Shown one piece after another: positions 21,748-32,100 of a DNA stretch of 64,000 nt. Numbering within the stretch: position 1 is the stretch's first letter; each line of letters begins with the position of its first letter. A program made the translations under genes and the position numbers. This stretch comes from Dichetophora obliterata (Eukaryota; Arthropoda; Insecta; Diptera; Sciomyzidae): NCBI GenBank assembly GCA_963920525.1, contig OY986439.1, positions 40,862,819-40,926,818 of the forward strand. The letters run 5' to 3'. The notes under the pieces were generated by a model. The model ran no database searches and was not told the DNA's origin. It saw only the letters and a list, made by a program, of their open reading frames with translations.

Positions 21748-22394
21748 TAAGATTGTGAGCTTTAGATCAAGTGAGTTTTCAAGAAGGCAACAACAACAAC
21801 AACAACTCTGTATAGAGTCAATCACTTAGCTGACTAGACAGTCTGTTTCGGAAATCGCTACATATTCCTCTTCAGTAGTCTTTGAATGATTAAGCTGTGA
21901 TCAACTCACTGTTTAAACTAGCATATGAATGTACAGATCCTCTTATTCATTCTTATGAATTGTATGGCTGCTAATCATATGACACTTCAAAGCAGTAGGC
22001 CATTTTAGATCACCGCCGTCAACTCTATCAAGGGTTGCCATCTGTTCTAGTTATTCTTCATAGTTGAATATTGAAATAAATGAAGAAGCAACTAGAACAG
22101 ATGGCAACCCTTGATAGAGTTGACGGCGGTGATCTAAAATGGCCTACTGCTTTGAAGTGTCATATGATTAGCAGCCATACAATTCATAAGAATGAATTAG
22201 AGGATCTGTACATTCATATGCTAGTTTAAACAGTGAGTTGATCACAGCTTAATCACTCAAAAACAACTGAAGAGGAATATGTAGCGATTTCCGAAACAGA
22301 CTGTCTAGTCAGCTAAGTGATTGACTCTATACAGAGTTGTTGGTGTTGTTGTTGCCTTCTTGAAAACTCACTTGATCTAAAGCTCACAATCTTA
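21748..22394. ncRNA. Near-perfect 314-bp-arm hairpin, candidate hairpin-RNA (endo-siRNA) locus
   Basis: The left arm is 21748-22061, an 18-nt loop follows (22062-22079), and the right arm is 22080-22394. Reading both arms against each other gives about seven differences in 314 positions, near 98 percent. A transcript from either strand would fold into a duplex of over 300 bp, the substrate type that Dicer-2 processes in flies into 21-nt siRNAs loaded on Argonaute-2. AAAACTCAGTTTTA lies just outside on both sides (21736-21749 and 22432-22445) in direct orientation, which may be an insertion footprint. No promoter was identified. The alternative is a young foldback transposon. Confidence 0.6.
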
Positions 22395-22449
22395 ATTCAT
22401 GTAATTGTTCAATAGATCATAAAAACTAATTAAAACTCAGTTTTATTAA

Positions 22450-24434
22450 CCCATTAATCCTCACTACCAGAACCCGTTGAGTTTAGCTTTTGAAATTTTC
22501 AGAAAAAGTTTGTATTAATATTAGACGGAAAACTCTGAAGTTTAAAAAAAAAAATCTAAAAGATTTGGGTGCGACGAAGCGCATGATTATAAACGCATAA
22601 GGGGTCGTCTGTAAGTAGAAAAATAAAAAAAAAATCTAAGCAAAATTAGAAAAAATTACATTGTGCAACACATTTTTCTTAACGGAAAAGCGGATAACAC
22701 AGGATGATAGTACTAGTATATAGTACGAAAACCCTAAAAGGAATTTTCAAAGTTAGCTCGCTTTTAAAAGATGTAGGCATTAAAAATTTGCCTCTTGTAG
22801 AGTATTTTTTAAAAATAAAGTGCTCATTAAGGCGTATCAAATAAAAATTTTTTTCGAATTTCGCATTCTAAGAGGTCTAAAAAGTTGCATTGTGGTCAAG
22901 ATCTACCAAAAAAAAAAATATAGAGAAAAAAGATGTCTTCCTCTTACACGAGGACAAAAATGTTTTTTGTGAAAAATAGTAAAAAATAACGATCTATAAA
23001 TGCCTTGATTTTTGTAAAAAAAACTACATGTGTCTTAAAGCAAAATACAGACTTTAACTAAGAATATCTCGCCAAACAAGATGCAACTCTCGATTTCTAC
23101 CCTAATTGTCCTGTGTGAGAGATACTCGAATCCAAAGGTACACTCGAAATAGCACAGAACTTTTGATTGTTATCTGATTGTCTAAATGTTGGTGTTATTG
23201 ATTGAAGTGTTTACGTTTTCTTTAAATTTGGCATTTTAAATATTTGCATATTTTTAGCAAATGCATTTTCTTGTTTTCGAGAAATGTATTTTAAATGCAA
23301 TTTTATAAGTTTTTCAAAAAAATTAGGATAAGGTTTTATATATTTTTGGCATCAGAAGTGGTACCGAAGAAATTTTTGTGAATTTGGATTCTTATTTGAT
23401 TTAACAATTGCTTTTAAGATGTTTTTTAAAAAAAATTATTTTACCACTTCTGATGCCTGAGATATAAAGCCTTATAATAACGTTTTTCAAATCGTTGAAA
23501 AATTGCGTTCAAGTATGCTTTTCTCAAAAAACAGTAAATGCATAGGCAAAAAATGTGCAAATTTTAAATAAACCAAATATAAGGAAAACGTAAAAACTTT
23601 AATAAATACCACTAAAATTAACACAATCAAAAGTTATATGCTATTTCGAGTGTACCTTAACATTCGTTTATCTTTCACACAGGACACTGTGAGTAAAAAT
23701 CAAGAATGGCATCTTGTTTGGCGAGATATTGATAGTTAAAGTCTATATTCTTACAAAAATCAAAGCATTTATAGATCGTTAATTTTTACTGTTTTTCTCA
23801 AAAAACAACTTTGTCCTTGCGGAAGAGCGAGACATCCTTTTTTTGGGAAACCACCCTATGGAACTTTGGAGACCTCTTAGAATGAGAAATTAAAAAAATA
23901 ATTTTTAATTCGATACGCCCTTATGAGCACTTAATTTTTAAAAAGTACTCTGCAAGAGGCAAACTTTCAATGCCTATATATTTTAAAAGCGAGCTAACTT
24001 TGCAAAACCATTTTAGGGTTTTGTTGGTCTAGATCAGTACCATCGATCTGTGTTGGTCGCTTTTTCGATAGATTCCATGACCCTTTAATTGTCGCATAGT
24101 GTTATAATTGGAAAATTTTCATTTCGTAGCATAGGCGTTCCACTTTAGCCTTATGACTTTTTAAATTATATTTTATTTTTTCTTGAGGTTTATAAAACAA
24201 AATAACTCACCTGAGTGGCATTGCTAACTTTTTTTTTAAATACGGCACGAACTGGCGCGAAAAAGTACACAAAAAAGCTTTTAATATCAATTTTATAAAT
24301 TTTTTTGGAAAAAGCATACTTTTGGCCTTCTCTTACTGTTGGAAGCAAAAGCTTTACAGTAGCGAAGGATTTTTGAGGAATTTTTAAAACATGCTTTTAT
24401 CGCGTATGATATATTATACGTTGTCATTAATGGG
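22450..24434. mobile_element. TTAA-flanked (piggyBac-like) element containing a large foldback
   Basis: TTAA at 22446-22449 is followed by CCCATTAAT, and its reverse complement ATTAATGGG is followed by TTAA at 24435-24438. TTAA duplication with tips beginning CCC is typical of piggyBac-type elements. The shared tip is only 9 nt, so the family call is tentative. The interior is mostly the inverted repeat described next, with no transposase. Confidence 0.55.
22728..24022. repeat. Large foldback, arms about 580-640 bp, loop about 78 nt
   Basis: The left arm (22728-23363) starts AAAACCCTAAAAGGAATTTT. The right arm (23442-24022) ends with its reverse complement GGTTTT after CATTTTAG. The inner edges are GGCATCAGAAGTGGTA and TACCACTTCTGATGCC, perfect over 16 nt. 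The arms carry many substitutions and small indels, roughly 85 percent alike by eye, so the foldback is older than the 22-kb hairpin. Confidence 0.8.
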
Positions 24435-24438
24435 TTAA

Positions 24439-24961
24439 CTCATTTTCTATTGGGGCCATTATTTTTCTGAGAAAAAGTGTTCAACTTCTATATATCAGCA
24501 ACCGAGGTCCAAAAATAAGTTACGAATGCTCAGATTGCTTATTGAGTTAAAATTTCTTGCGTTACGAGAAAAAATGTGGTGGTGGTTTTTCCGACCAGCG
24601 TAAAAGGTGATCAAAAATGGTAAATAAAAAATTCTTCCAATTACCTTCAATTATTGTTTAGAATAATTTAAGTTTTTTTTTTTTTATTTTGTCATCATTA
24701 CATTTAAATTATATGTTTTCTAAAAAATTTTCTCTTACAGCCAATAAAGGTCGAAAAATAATTACTTTACTTTCCAGCCCCGAACGACTCCGTTTAAAAA
24801 TCTTGAACAATTTTTCAATATACTCTTATGAAAGTACAACATTCAGACTTTATTTCTTTAAAAAAAAAGTGATCAAATTACATGTATAGAAGCAAAGATA
24901 TGAGCGTAAGTATGATGGGTCCTTTCACTGGTCGGTTAAGTGACCAGCGGTAGAAAATGGG
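24439..24961. mobile_element. piggyBac-like MITE, 523 bp, shares a TTAA with its neighbour
   Basis: The left tip CTCATTTTCTATT (24439) and the reverse complement of the right tip, CCCATTTTCTACC (ending 24961), match at 10 of 13 positions. TTAA lies at 24435-24438 and 24962-24965. The box CCGACCAGCG occurs internally (near 24590) and in related form near the right end. No transposase; the 66-codon frame 24689-24889 is not recognised. Confidence 0.65.
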
Positions 24962-24965
24962 TTAA

Positions 24966-27028
24966 TAGTTGAGTAGGAAAAAATAGATTATTAGCCATAA
25001 CTTTTGATTGGGAAGAGATGGGTTAATTTGTTCACATAAATTATTTTTGAGATTTGACTTTTTGTAAAAAATATAAAAACAACATTTTGAAAAAAAATAA
25101 ATTTCGTGAAAAATTCAAAGTTTTCGATAAAAAAGACAGTAAATAATTTTTGCGCCTAACTGAAAAAATTTTTGCATATAAATGATATGTCATATGTAGT
25201 TTCCGACCGAATATTCGGTTTCGGTTATGTCTAGTTTCGGCCCATTATTTCAAGTCGAAAGTTTTGGTAAAAATTTCTTGCATCATTCATTTAATTCAAG
25301 TACATAAGTTTGGTTTAATAAAAATATATACAACGCACTGTACAAAACAAAAATTATGAATTCGTCAATAATTTGATTTATCGTGTTAACACAAAACGTT
25401 TTGGTTAATTTTACGTTTTAGTAATGCGTTCAAAACAATCATTTTCGATTTTATCATCTCTATTGCAATTAATATTAAAATTTTTTAGTTATTGAAACAA
25501 AATATTATTAATATTATTAAATTACTTTAAACGAATATTATTAAATTGCTGAATATTCAGTTTCGGCCAAAATTCCGGTTTCGGTCGGACACTAGTCATA
25601 TGAAAGGTAGTCAGATATGCAATTTTTACTTGATTTCATTTTAACAACAAAAACAAATTTTAGTCATTTTTTAATTAAAAATTCAATATTTTTTATCTGT
25701 TTTGGCAAAATCATAAAACATTAATACTCTGACCTAACGATACGGTTTAAACTATTTTTGTAAAGTGCTTTTATTGAACTTTTGTGCAATAAATATTTGA
25801 ATGAAATATAGAAATATATGGACAGTGGAGATATTTGCATCGAAAAACCAAACTTTGATTTTCATGTCGTTTTTTTTCTTATTCTTAGGTAACGATGTTT
25901 TATGAAAAAGTCGTTGTACTGAAAATTTCTACAAATTTGAATATATAAGAGTATTTTTGATGTCAAAATAACAGAAATTTTTTAGAATTAAATACACAAA
26001 AAACCTGATAGTAAAAAGTATTATAATAACAAAATTACCGTTAGTTGAAAATTTCGGAGGGAGCGTGGCAAAAACTAAGTACGTAACATTTTAAGATGAG
26101 ATGCACTAAATATGTATACCTAGTTTCAGCGAAATCTGTTGAGTAGCTTAGATTTGTATAAAGGCCAAACAAACAAACAAACAAAAAATTAGTTTTATTA
26201 CTATAGATAGTCAATTGTATGAAAAAATAGATTTTTAGCCATAACTTTTGATTGGAAAGAGATATTGGGGTAATTTTTTCACATAAATTATTTTTGAGAC
26301 TTGAATTTTTTGTGAAAAATATAAAAACAACATTTTGGAAAATATAAATTTCGCGAAAAAATCAAAGGGGGTACCCTTGTTGTTTTGATGGCAAAAACAG
26401 TAAAATAATTTTTGCGCTTACCTGGAAGTATTTTTGCAAATAAATGCTATTTCATATGAAGGGTAGCCAGATGTGCAATTTTTAATTGATTTAATTTTTA
26501 CTCAAAAACATTTTTTGAGTCATTTATTGAGTAAAAAGTCAATATTTTGGATTTTTTTGACATAATTATAAAACATAGTTACATTGACTTAAAGGTACAA
26601 TTTAACCTATTTTTGTGAAGTGATTTTATTGAACTTTTGAACAAAAAAAATTTTAATGAAATGTATTAATGGACAGCGGAGATATTTGCATCGAAAGACC
26701 AAGCTTTGATTTTCATGTCGTTTTTTTTTTCATTCTTAGGTAACGATGTTTTATGAAAAAGTTTTTGTACTGAAAATTTCTACAATTTTAAATATATGTG
26801 AGTATTTTTGATGTCAAAATAAAAAAAATTATAAAAAGTAAAAAAGTAATAATATAACAAAATTACCGTTTATTGAAAAATTTCGGAGGGGCGTGAAAAA
26901 AACAAGTATTTAACAATATAATCTAGGTTGCACTCAATATATATACCTACTTTGTGCGAAATCAATTGAGCCGTTCAGATTTGTATAAAGGCCAAACAAA
27001 CAAACAAACATACAATTAGTTTTATTAA
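24966..27028 (+). repeat. Tandem duplication of an unclassified 0.83-kb fly repeat
   Basis: Unit one runs from about 24966 to 26210 and unit two from about 26211 to 27028. Each starts with a variant of TAGCCATAACTTTTGATTGG, contains GGAGATATTTGCATCGAAA, and ends with AAGGCCAAACAAACAAACAAACA then TTAGTTTTATTA. Unit one is longer only because an hAT-type MITE has inserted in it. No coding region. Confidence 0.75.
25197..25594. mobile_element. hAT-type MITE, 398 bp, exact 8-bp duplication
   Basis: Tips TAGTTTCCGACCGAA (25197) and the reverse complement TAGTGTCCGACCGAA (ending 25594) differ at one base. GTCATATG flanks both sides (25189-25196 and 25595-25602). The second repeat unit, near 26445-26465, has the uninterrupted site, confirming the insertion. 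The interior is AT-rich without coding capacity. Confidence 0.9.
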
Positions 27029-27409
27029 TAGGGGAGAGTCTCCGGTTGTGGACACACTTGCGTTTTTCGCTCATTACTTTTTTTCAAGTCAATACTATAC
27101 GTAATACGTACACCATTGGAAAACAAGAGACCTCAGCTAACTTTTTCCTGAAGTAACTATGTATATAGATTCAGTTGATCAGGAATATTTTATCATCAGT
27201 TTTGTGAAGCGGTCATTTTTAGCTAAACAAATTTTTGTACCCGGTTGTGGACACCCTTGTAAAATTGCTTAAAATCTACAAAATATAAGGTAAAATGCAT
27301 AGGTATATAAATTAAAAAAAGAATATGTACGTATTTATTAATTTTAAAAAAAATCGGCTTTAACGGCAAAATGAAAAAATAGCCTTCAATGGCAAAATGA
27401 AAAAAAAAA

Positions 27410-27685
27410 TTATTTATCCGAATCGGAAATGGAATGCTTGCTGGCTGTCATGTTTGATGGAGTTCGTTTACCACAATCACGAACGAATTTTACCAAAACG
27501 CTATCTTCAACGAAAGAAAGATCATAAAAATTTAGTTCGACTTTCTTCACATACCGGATCAAACTGGTTCGAGGAAGGCCAAATGTCTTGGCAGTTGATT
27601 TGATGAACTGCTTGTCCTTTAAATAGCGCTTAATGGCATCGACCAGCGAATCGGCCAATTTTTGGTGTCGAAATTTTAAGAACAC
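27410..27685 (-). pseudogene. pogo-like transposase N-terminal fragment (psq/CENP-B-type helix-turn-helix)
   Basis: The 91-codon frame contains LADSLVDAIKRYLKDK and IKSTAKTFGLPRTSLIRYVK. The pattern of a charged helix, then A-A-x-x-F/Y-G-L/I-P-x-S/T-L-x-x-x-V-K, is the pipsqueak-type helix-turn-helix that opens pogo/Tigger/jerky transposases and binds the element ends. No CENP-B second domain and no DDE core follow, so the protein is truncated. The start at 27685 is just an available ATG; the original start may be elsewhere. It lies near the left end of the element and reads leftward. Confidence 0.65.
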
Positions 27686-27712
27686 TTTATATGTTTAACA
27701 TATCGACAAGCC

Positions 27713-28172
27713 CATGGCAGAATAATCAGGTAGATGCAATTAGCAGAGCAAGAAATGACTGAGAAAAACAAAGGCGCAGCTGTAATGTCAGATTTTACAT
27801 TTGACGTTCTGCCATAGGAATGTATAATTTACTTGTAACCGTATAAATCAGTAGAGTACCCAGATTTTGTGTGTGAAAATATAATAAAAATTATCAAAAT
27901 CCTTTAAAATTAAATAAAATTAGCTGTGTTTTTAGTTATAATACAGAATAAATTGTATTTTGGTTTTGCACAAAGCAAATAAATGTTAACTTTTAATAAA
28001 GTTTTCATTTGACTACTAGGTAGATTGTTCAATAACCAATTTATTTGTGTCACTATGTACGGCTGCTTTGAATTGACAAAATATATTTTGACATTATAGT
28101 TACGCATTTGTTATTGTTTTGTTTGTCGTAGAGAACGTGTTTCTAGTGCGCCTACCTGGTTATTCTGCCATG
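27713..28172. mobile_element. hAT-type MITE nested in the pogo-like element, 460 bp
   Basis: GACAAGCC occurs at 27705-27712 and 28173-28180, an exact 8-bp duplication. The inverted tips are CATGGCAGAATAATCAGG (27713) and CCTGGTTATTCTGCCATG (ending 28172), with one mismatch. There is no transposase; a 65-codon minus frame (27910-28107) is not recognised. Confidence 0.9.
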
Positions 28173-28608
28173 GACAAGCCAAACACGCGCTTTAAATACA
28201 AAAACCAGGGGTGTCCACAACCGGGTACATGAGGGTGACCACAACTAGAAATGGTAGCCATTTTTTGTTTGTTCAGCAAATTAACACAACACAAACATTT
28301 CACTACAACTTGATATCACATCATAAAGTACACTAAATTTATAGCATCACAAAGTGTAACACTCACTTCTTTCCGAGGTTTTGCTTCGATTTATCGCACT
28401 TTGGAAATGAAAAATATTAGAAACACTTCAAAATTTTCACGATTTTTTTTGTTTGCTCTCAACAAGAAACCATATGCGTGTTAAAGCATTGGTATTAGCT
28501 CAGATTATGTGTGCTGTCAAACTACAACTTTGACATTAATCAGTTTCCCCGCATCTGTCAACAGTCAAAAAATAGGTTGGGGTGTCCACAACTGGAGACT
28601 TTCCCCTA

Positions 28609-30788
28609 TTGATTATACCTATTGCCTCTACTATGATTTTCTTTTTTCAAAAATATAAAATTTTTTGTGTTATTTATATAAACTACCAAGCAACACTGAG
28701 TATATCAGCTTGTGTTATATATTTTTAGTACTGCTATTGAAAGTTATTTTATTAGCTACAGAATTATGATGATATGTTGAAAACTTATTTATTTTATTAA
28801 TTATAATTATTTACAAAATATAAACACTTATAACTAAAAGAATACGAGCAATAGCTGCCAGGGATTTCAGTTCGTATAAAACGAAATTTCTTAACTAAGC
28901 AGAGATCACAGTAGATAAAAGATATACCAATGCAAATGCAATCTTAGTGTAGCAGATGACCAGCTAGAATCAGAACTGGTCTGGAACAAAAGTAGAGCAA
29001 GGAATAACAACAAAAACTACAACAGTAACAAAAATTGTTTTATGTCATTTTATAACCAAACTTTCATCTATCAAAATAACAACAATATAACACACACATG
29101 CACATTGGAAACTACTACATATACGGCAACAACGACCACTTTCAATGTTTGTTAATAAATTTTCAAGGAACACATACTGCACCAAGTTGCTATTGCTTGT
29201 TAGTTTTCTGCTTTTTCTTCCTCTTTTTCCTCTTCAGCAGCTACAACTAATACAGTTTTATTTGTGGCGGCTAGTTCTTCGTTGAATGTGTTGATTAAAA
29301 GCTTTTGTTGATTAATTAATTAATTAAATTAAAAGTTTCCTGTTAAGCGTGCGTTCTGCACTGCAATGCAGCAACAACAACAACAAAAACATCAACGGTG
29401 GGCACAAGTTGTTGCACGTAATCGAATTGCTTTTTTTTTTGTTCTTGTTGTTGAGGCGTTGCAAAGTAAGTTATTATTTATAACTTTTTATAATCGAGCT
29501 TTATGTTGCCTATCATGAGTAAACGTTTTAAGAAAGTGTTTTGAAGCTTTTATAACTGCTGGCTGTTGGTCAGCAATCTAGTTTCATTACTTTTTTCCAA
29601 CTTTTTAATAACATCAATAATAAACGTTAGTTTAGATAGTTATTTGTCAAGTTGCAAAAAAGTAGTTAAGAAGTTTGTGGCACTTTTAGTGAAACGACCC
29701 CACGACACCCTGTATCACACACGTTTTATTAAATTGCCACATAACTCAATTAAACGCTTCTTTAGAAACCCGACGGAAACAACGCTTGCGGAATGTCAAA
29801 AATAAACAAGTATAAAATAATGACTACAGCAACAAATGTAGGCAAAATGTTGTTTGCAATAATATGGAACGTAAGAATAAAACACCAAAAAATTAGTACG
29901 TCGTTCAGCAATAAACACAAATAAATAAAAAAGAAATCGCAAACACTGCAAAACAACCCAGTATTGAACGGTAATAATTTTTCAATATCATTTTTATAGC
30001 ACCTCCCAACAATTAATATATTTGACAATTTAGCAACTCAACACATCTTTCAGATCGTTCCAACTGCCACCCAAAAGCACCAATAATCACCAAAAAATAT
30101 GTATCGTATCATAACCATATATACGCATAAGTTATAAAAATTGCCGGCTTCGAATGGAATGATTTATTGATTCAATCAATATGATTTGATATCGCTGTAT
30201 GTGTGCTTTGCGGCGAGTGTTGATGATCTGTTGCTGTACACACATGTGTATGTATATTTTTTATCACTTTCCTAATGAATTGTTCTAATAACAACAACAA
30301 ACAAATTGCGTTTAACTCGTGCTTTTTATTTAAATTTCTTTGGGCTTTCATTAGCTCAAAAGTTGTATCTAATTAGGTGCTAATTAAATGACGGCTACTG
30401 TGACTGTGGGAGAGCATGCAACGATGTTTTTGTTGCTGGAACGAATACTGCAAACAATTACATCTGCTGCGAATTGTTGTGAGCTGTTGTTGATGGCTGA
30501 GTTGTTTTGTTGTTCTGCGTAAATTTGAGTCCGTGACTGTATTTCGCTCTTCAAAATTAAGTCAAGCAAATATGTAAAAATAATAAACATTTGTTGTCAT
30601 CTTTTTGGCATGACAAAATTTTTCCATCATGCACAAATTGGCAACTTCATACAATACCTAATTTTTTTTGTTTGCCCCTTAACCGTAGTCCTACGTTGAG
30701 AAAAAATTCATAATTCCACGTTGAAGCATAGATTTCTACATCCCTATACTTTGTGTTGAATTTGAAATTATATAAAATAATTTTATTA
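28609..30788. other. Unique-looking, CAA/TTG-rich DNA, possible regulatory or intronic sequence
   Basis: This 2.2-kb stretch has few transposon signs. It holds many CAACAA/TTGTTG triplets, TAATTAATTAATTAATTAA near 29311-29329, and a mixed composition from 28960 to 30590 typical of fly gene-flanking or intronic DNA. Frames at 29566-29805, 29762-30028 and 30384-30590 overlap on opposite strands and show no domain. No splice-supported exon was found. It is the best place in the window to expect conserved regulatory elements. Confidence 0.35.
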
Positions 30789-30790
30789 TA

Positions 30791-32098
30791 AAGGTGATCT
30801 TTTAAGAGCTTGATAATTTTTTTTTTAAAAAAAACGCATAAAATTTGCAAAATCTCATCGGTTCTTTATTTGAAACGTTAGATTGGTCCATGACATTTAC
30901 TTTTTGAAGATAATTTCATTTAAATGTTGACCGCGGCTGCGTCTTAGGTGGTCCATTCGGAAAGTCCAATTTTGGGCAACTTTTTCGAGCATTTCGGCCG
31001 GAATAGCCCGAATTTCTTCGGAAATGTTGTCTTCCAAAGCTGGAATAGTTGCTGGCTTATTTCTGTAGACTTTAGACTTGACGTAGCCCCACAAAAAATA
31101 GTCTGAAGGCGTCAAATCGCATGATCTTGGTGGCCAACTTACCGGTCCATTTCTTGAGATTAATTGTTCTCCGAAGTTTTCCCTCAAAATGGCCATAGAA
31201 TCGCGAGCTGTGTGGCATGTAGCGCCATCTTGTTGAAACCACATGTCAACCAAGTTCAGTTCTTCCATTTTTGGCAACAAAAAGTTTGTTAGCATCGAAC
31301 GATAGCGATCGCCATTCACCGTAACGTTGCGTCCAACAGCATCTTTGAAAAAATACGGTCCAATGATTCCACCACACCACACCAAACCACACCAAACAGT
31401 GCATTTTTTGGGATGCATGGCCAGTTCTTGAACGGCTTCTGGTTGCTCTTCACTCCAAATGCGGCAATTTTGCTTATTTACGTAGCCATTCAACCAGAAA
31501 TGAGCCTCATCGCTGAACAAAATTTGTCGATAAAAAAGCGGATTTTCTGCCAACTTTTCTAGGGCCCATTCACTGAAAATTCGACGTTGTGGCAGATCGT
31601 TAGGCTTCAGTTCTTGCACGAGCTGTATTTTATACGGTTTTACACCAAGATCTTTGCGTAAAACCTTCCATGTGGTCGAATAACACAAACCCAATTGCTG
31701 CGAACGGCGACGAATCGACATTTCACGGTCTTCAGCAACACTCTCAGAAACAGACGCAATATTCTCTTCTGTACGCACTGTACGCATTCGTGTGGTTGGT
31801 TTAATGTCCAATAAAGTAAACTGAGTGCGAAACTTGGTCACAATCGCATTAATTGTTTGCTCACTTGGTCGATTATGTAGACCATAAATCGGACGTAAAG
31901 CGCGAAACACATTTCGAACCGAACACTGATTTTGGTAATAAAATTCAATGATTTGCAAGCGTTGCTCGTTAGTAAGTCTATTCATGATGAAATGTCAAAG
32001 CATACTGAGCATCTTTCTCTTTGACACCATGTCTGAAATCCCACGTGATCTGTCAAATACTAATGCATGAAAATCATAACCTCAAAAAAATCACCCTT
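30791..32098 (-). mobile_element. mariner-type transposon with intact transposase, 1308 bp
   Basis: TA flanks the element at 30789-30790 and 32099-32100. The right end read inward is AAGGGTGATTTTTTTGAGG and the left end is AAGGTGATCTTTTAAGAG, similar but imperfect inverted repeats. The whole transposase frame between them is open. The first 100 bases at the left end are A/T-rich and less like the right end, so the left end may have decayed. It is a relative of the elements at 1690-2989 and 43172-43677. Confidence 0.88.
30897..31985 (-). CDS. mariner-family transposase, 362 aa, uninterrupted
   Basis: The enzyme cuts the transposon out at its ends and joins it to TA sites in nuclear DNA. Residues 1-60 form a first helix-turn-helix (MNRLTNEQRLQIIEFYYQNQ onward) and about 75-115 a second (RRRSQQLGLCYSTTWKVL). 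The linker reads LVQELKP, where classical mariners have WVPHEL. The catalytic aspartates are D159 (ILFSDEAHFW), D253 (WFQQDGATCHTA) and D290 (PPRSCDLTPSDYFLW). There are 36 residues between the last two, against 34 in Mos1-type mariners. The length is close to the usual 340-360 aa. The ATG at 31985 matches the start of the other copy. No stop or frameshift is present, so it could still be functional. No introns are expected. Confidence 0.92.
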   Translation of the reverse strand: MNRLTNEQRLQIIEFYYQNQCSVRNVFRALRPIYGLHNRPSEQTINAIVTKFRTQFTLLDIKPTTRMRTVRTEENIASVSESVAEDREMSIRRRSQQLGLCYSTTWKVLRKDLGVKPYKIQLVQELKPNDLPQRRIFSEWALEKLAENPLFYRQILFSDEAHFWLNGYVNKQNCRIWSEEQPEAVQELAMHPKKCTVWCGLVWCGGIIGPYFFKDAVGRNVTVNGDRYRSMLTNFLLPKMEELNLVDMWFQQDGATCHTARDSMAILRENFGEQLISRNGPVSWPPRSCDLTPSDYFLWGYVKSKVYRNKPATIPALEDNISEEIRAIPAEMLEKVAQNWTFRMDHLRRSRGQHLNEIIFKK

Positions 32099-32100
32099 TA

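Larger units (their letters stand above)
27031..28606 (-). mobile_element. pogo-like transposon, 1576 bp, decayed
   Basis: Inverted ends of 25 nt match at 23 positions, opening GGGGAGAGTCTCCGGTTGTG (27031-27055 and 28582-28606). TA flanks both ends (27029-27030 and 28607-28608). Subterminal copies CCCGGTTGTGGACACCC (27240-27256) and GGGTGTCCACAACCGGG (28208-28224) are exact reverse complements of each other. A transposase DNA-binding remnant lies on the minus strand. The element inserted into the end of the second 0.83-kb repeat unit and later received an hAT-type MITE. Confidence 0.85.

Noticed and set aside
21586..21825. Minus frame with a Cys run
   Set aside because: It comes from a CAA-type triplet repeat and extends into the hairpin arm.
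27397..27603. 68-codon + strand frame
   Set aside because: It is the opposite-strand shadow of the pogo-like helix-turn-helix fragment.
29762..30028. 88-codon minus frame with hydrophobic stretches suggesting membrane segments
   Set aside because: Hydrophobic codons are expected by chance from T-rich DNA, and an opposite frame overlaps it.
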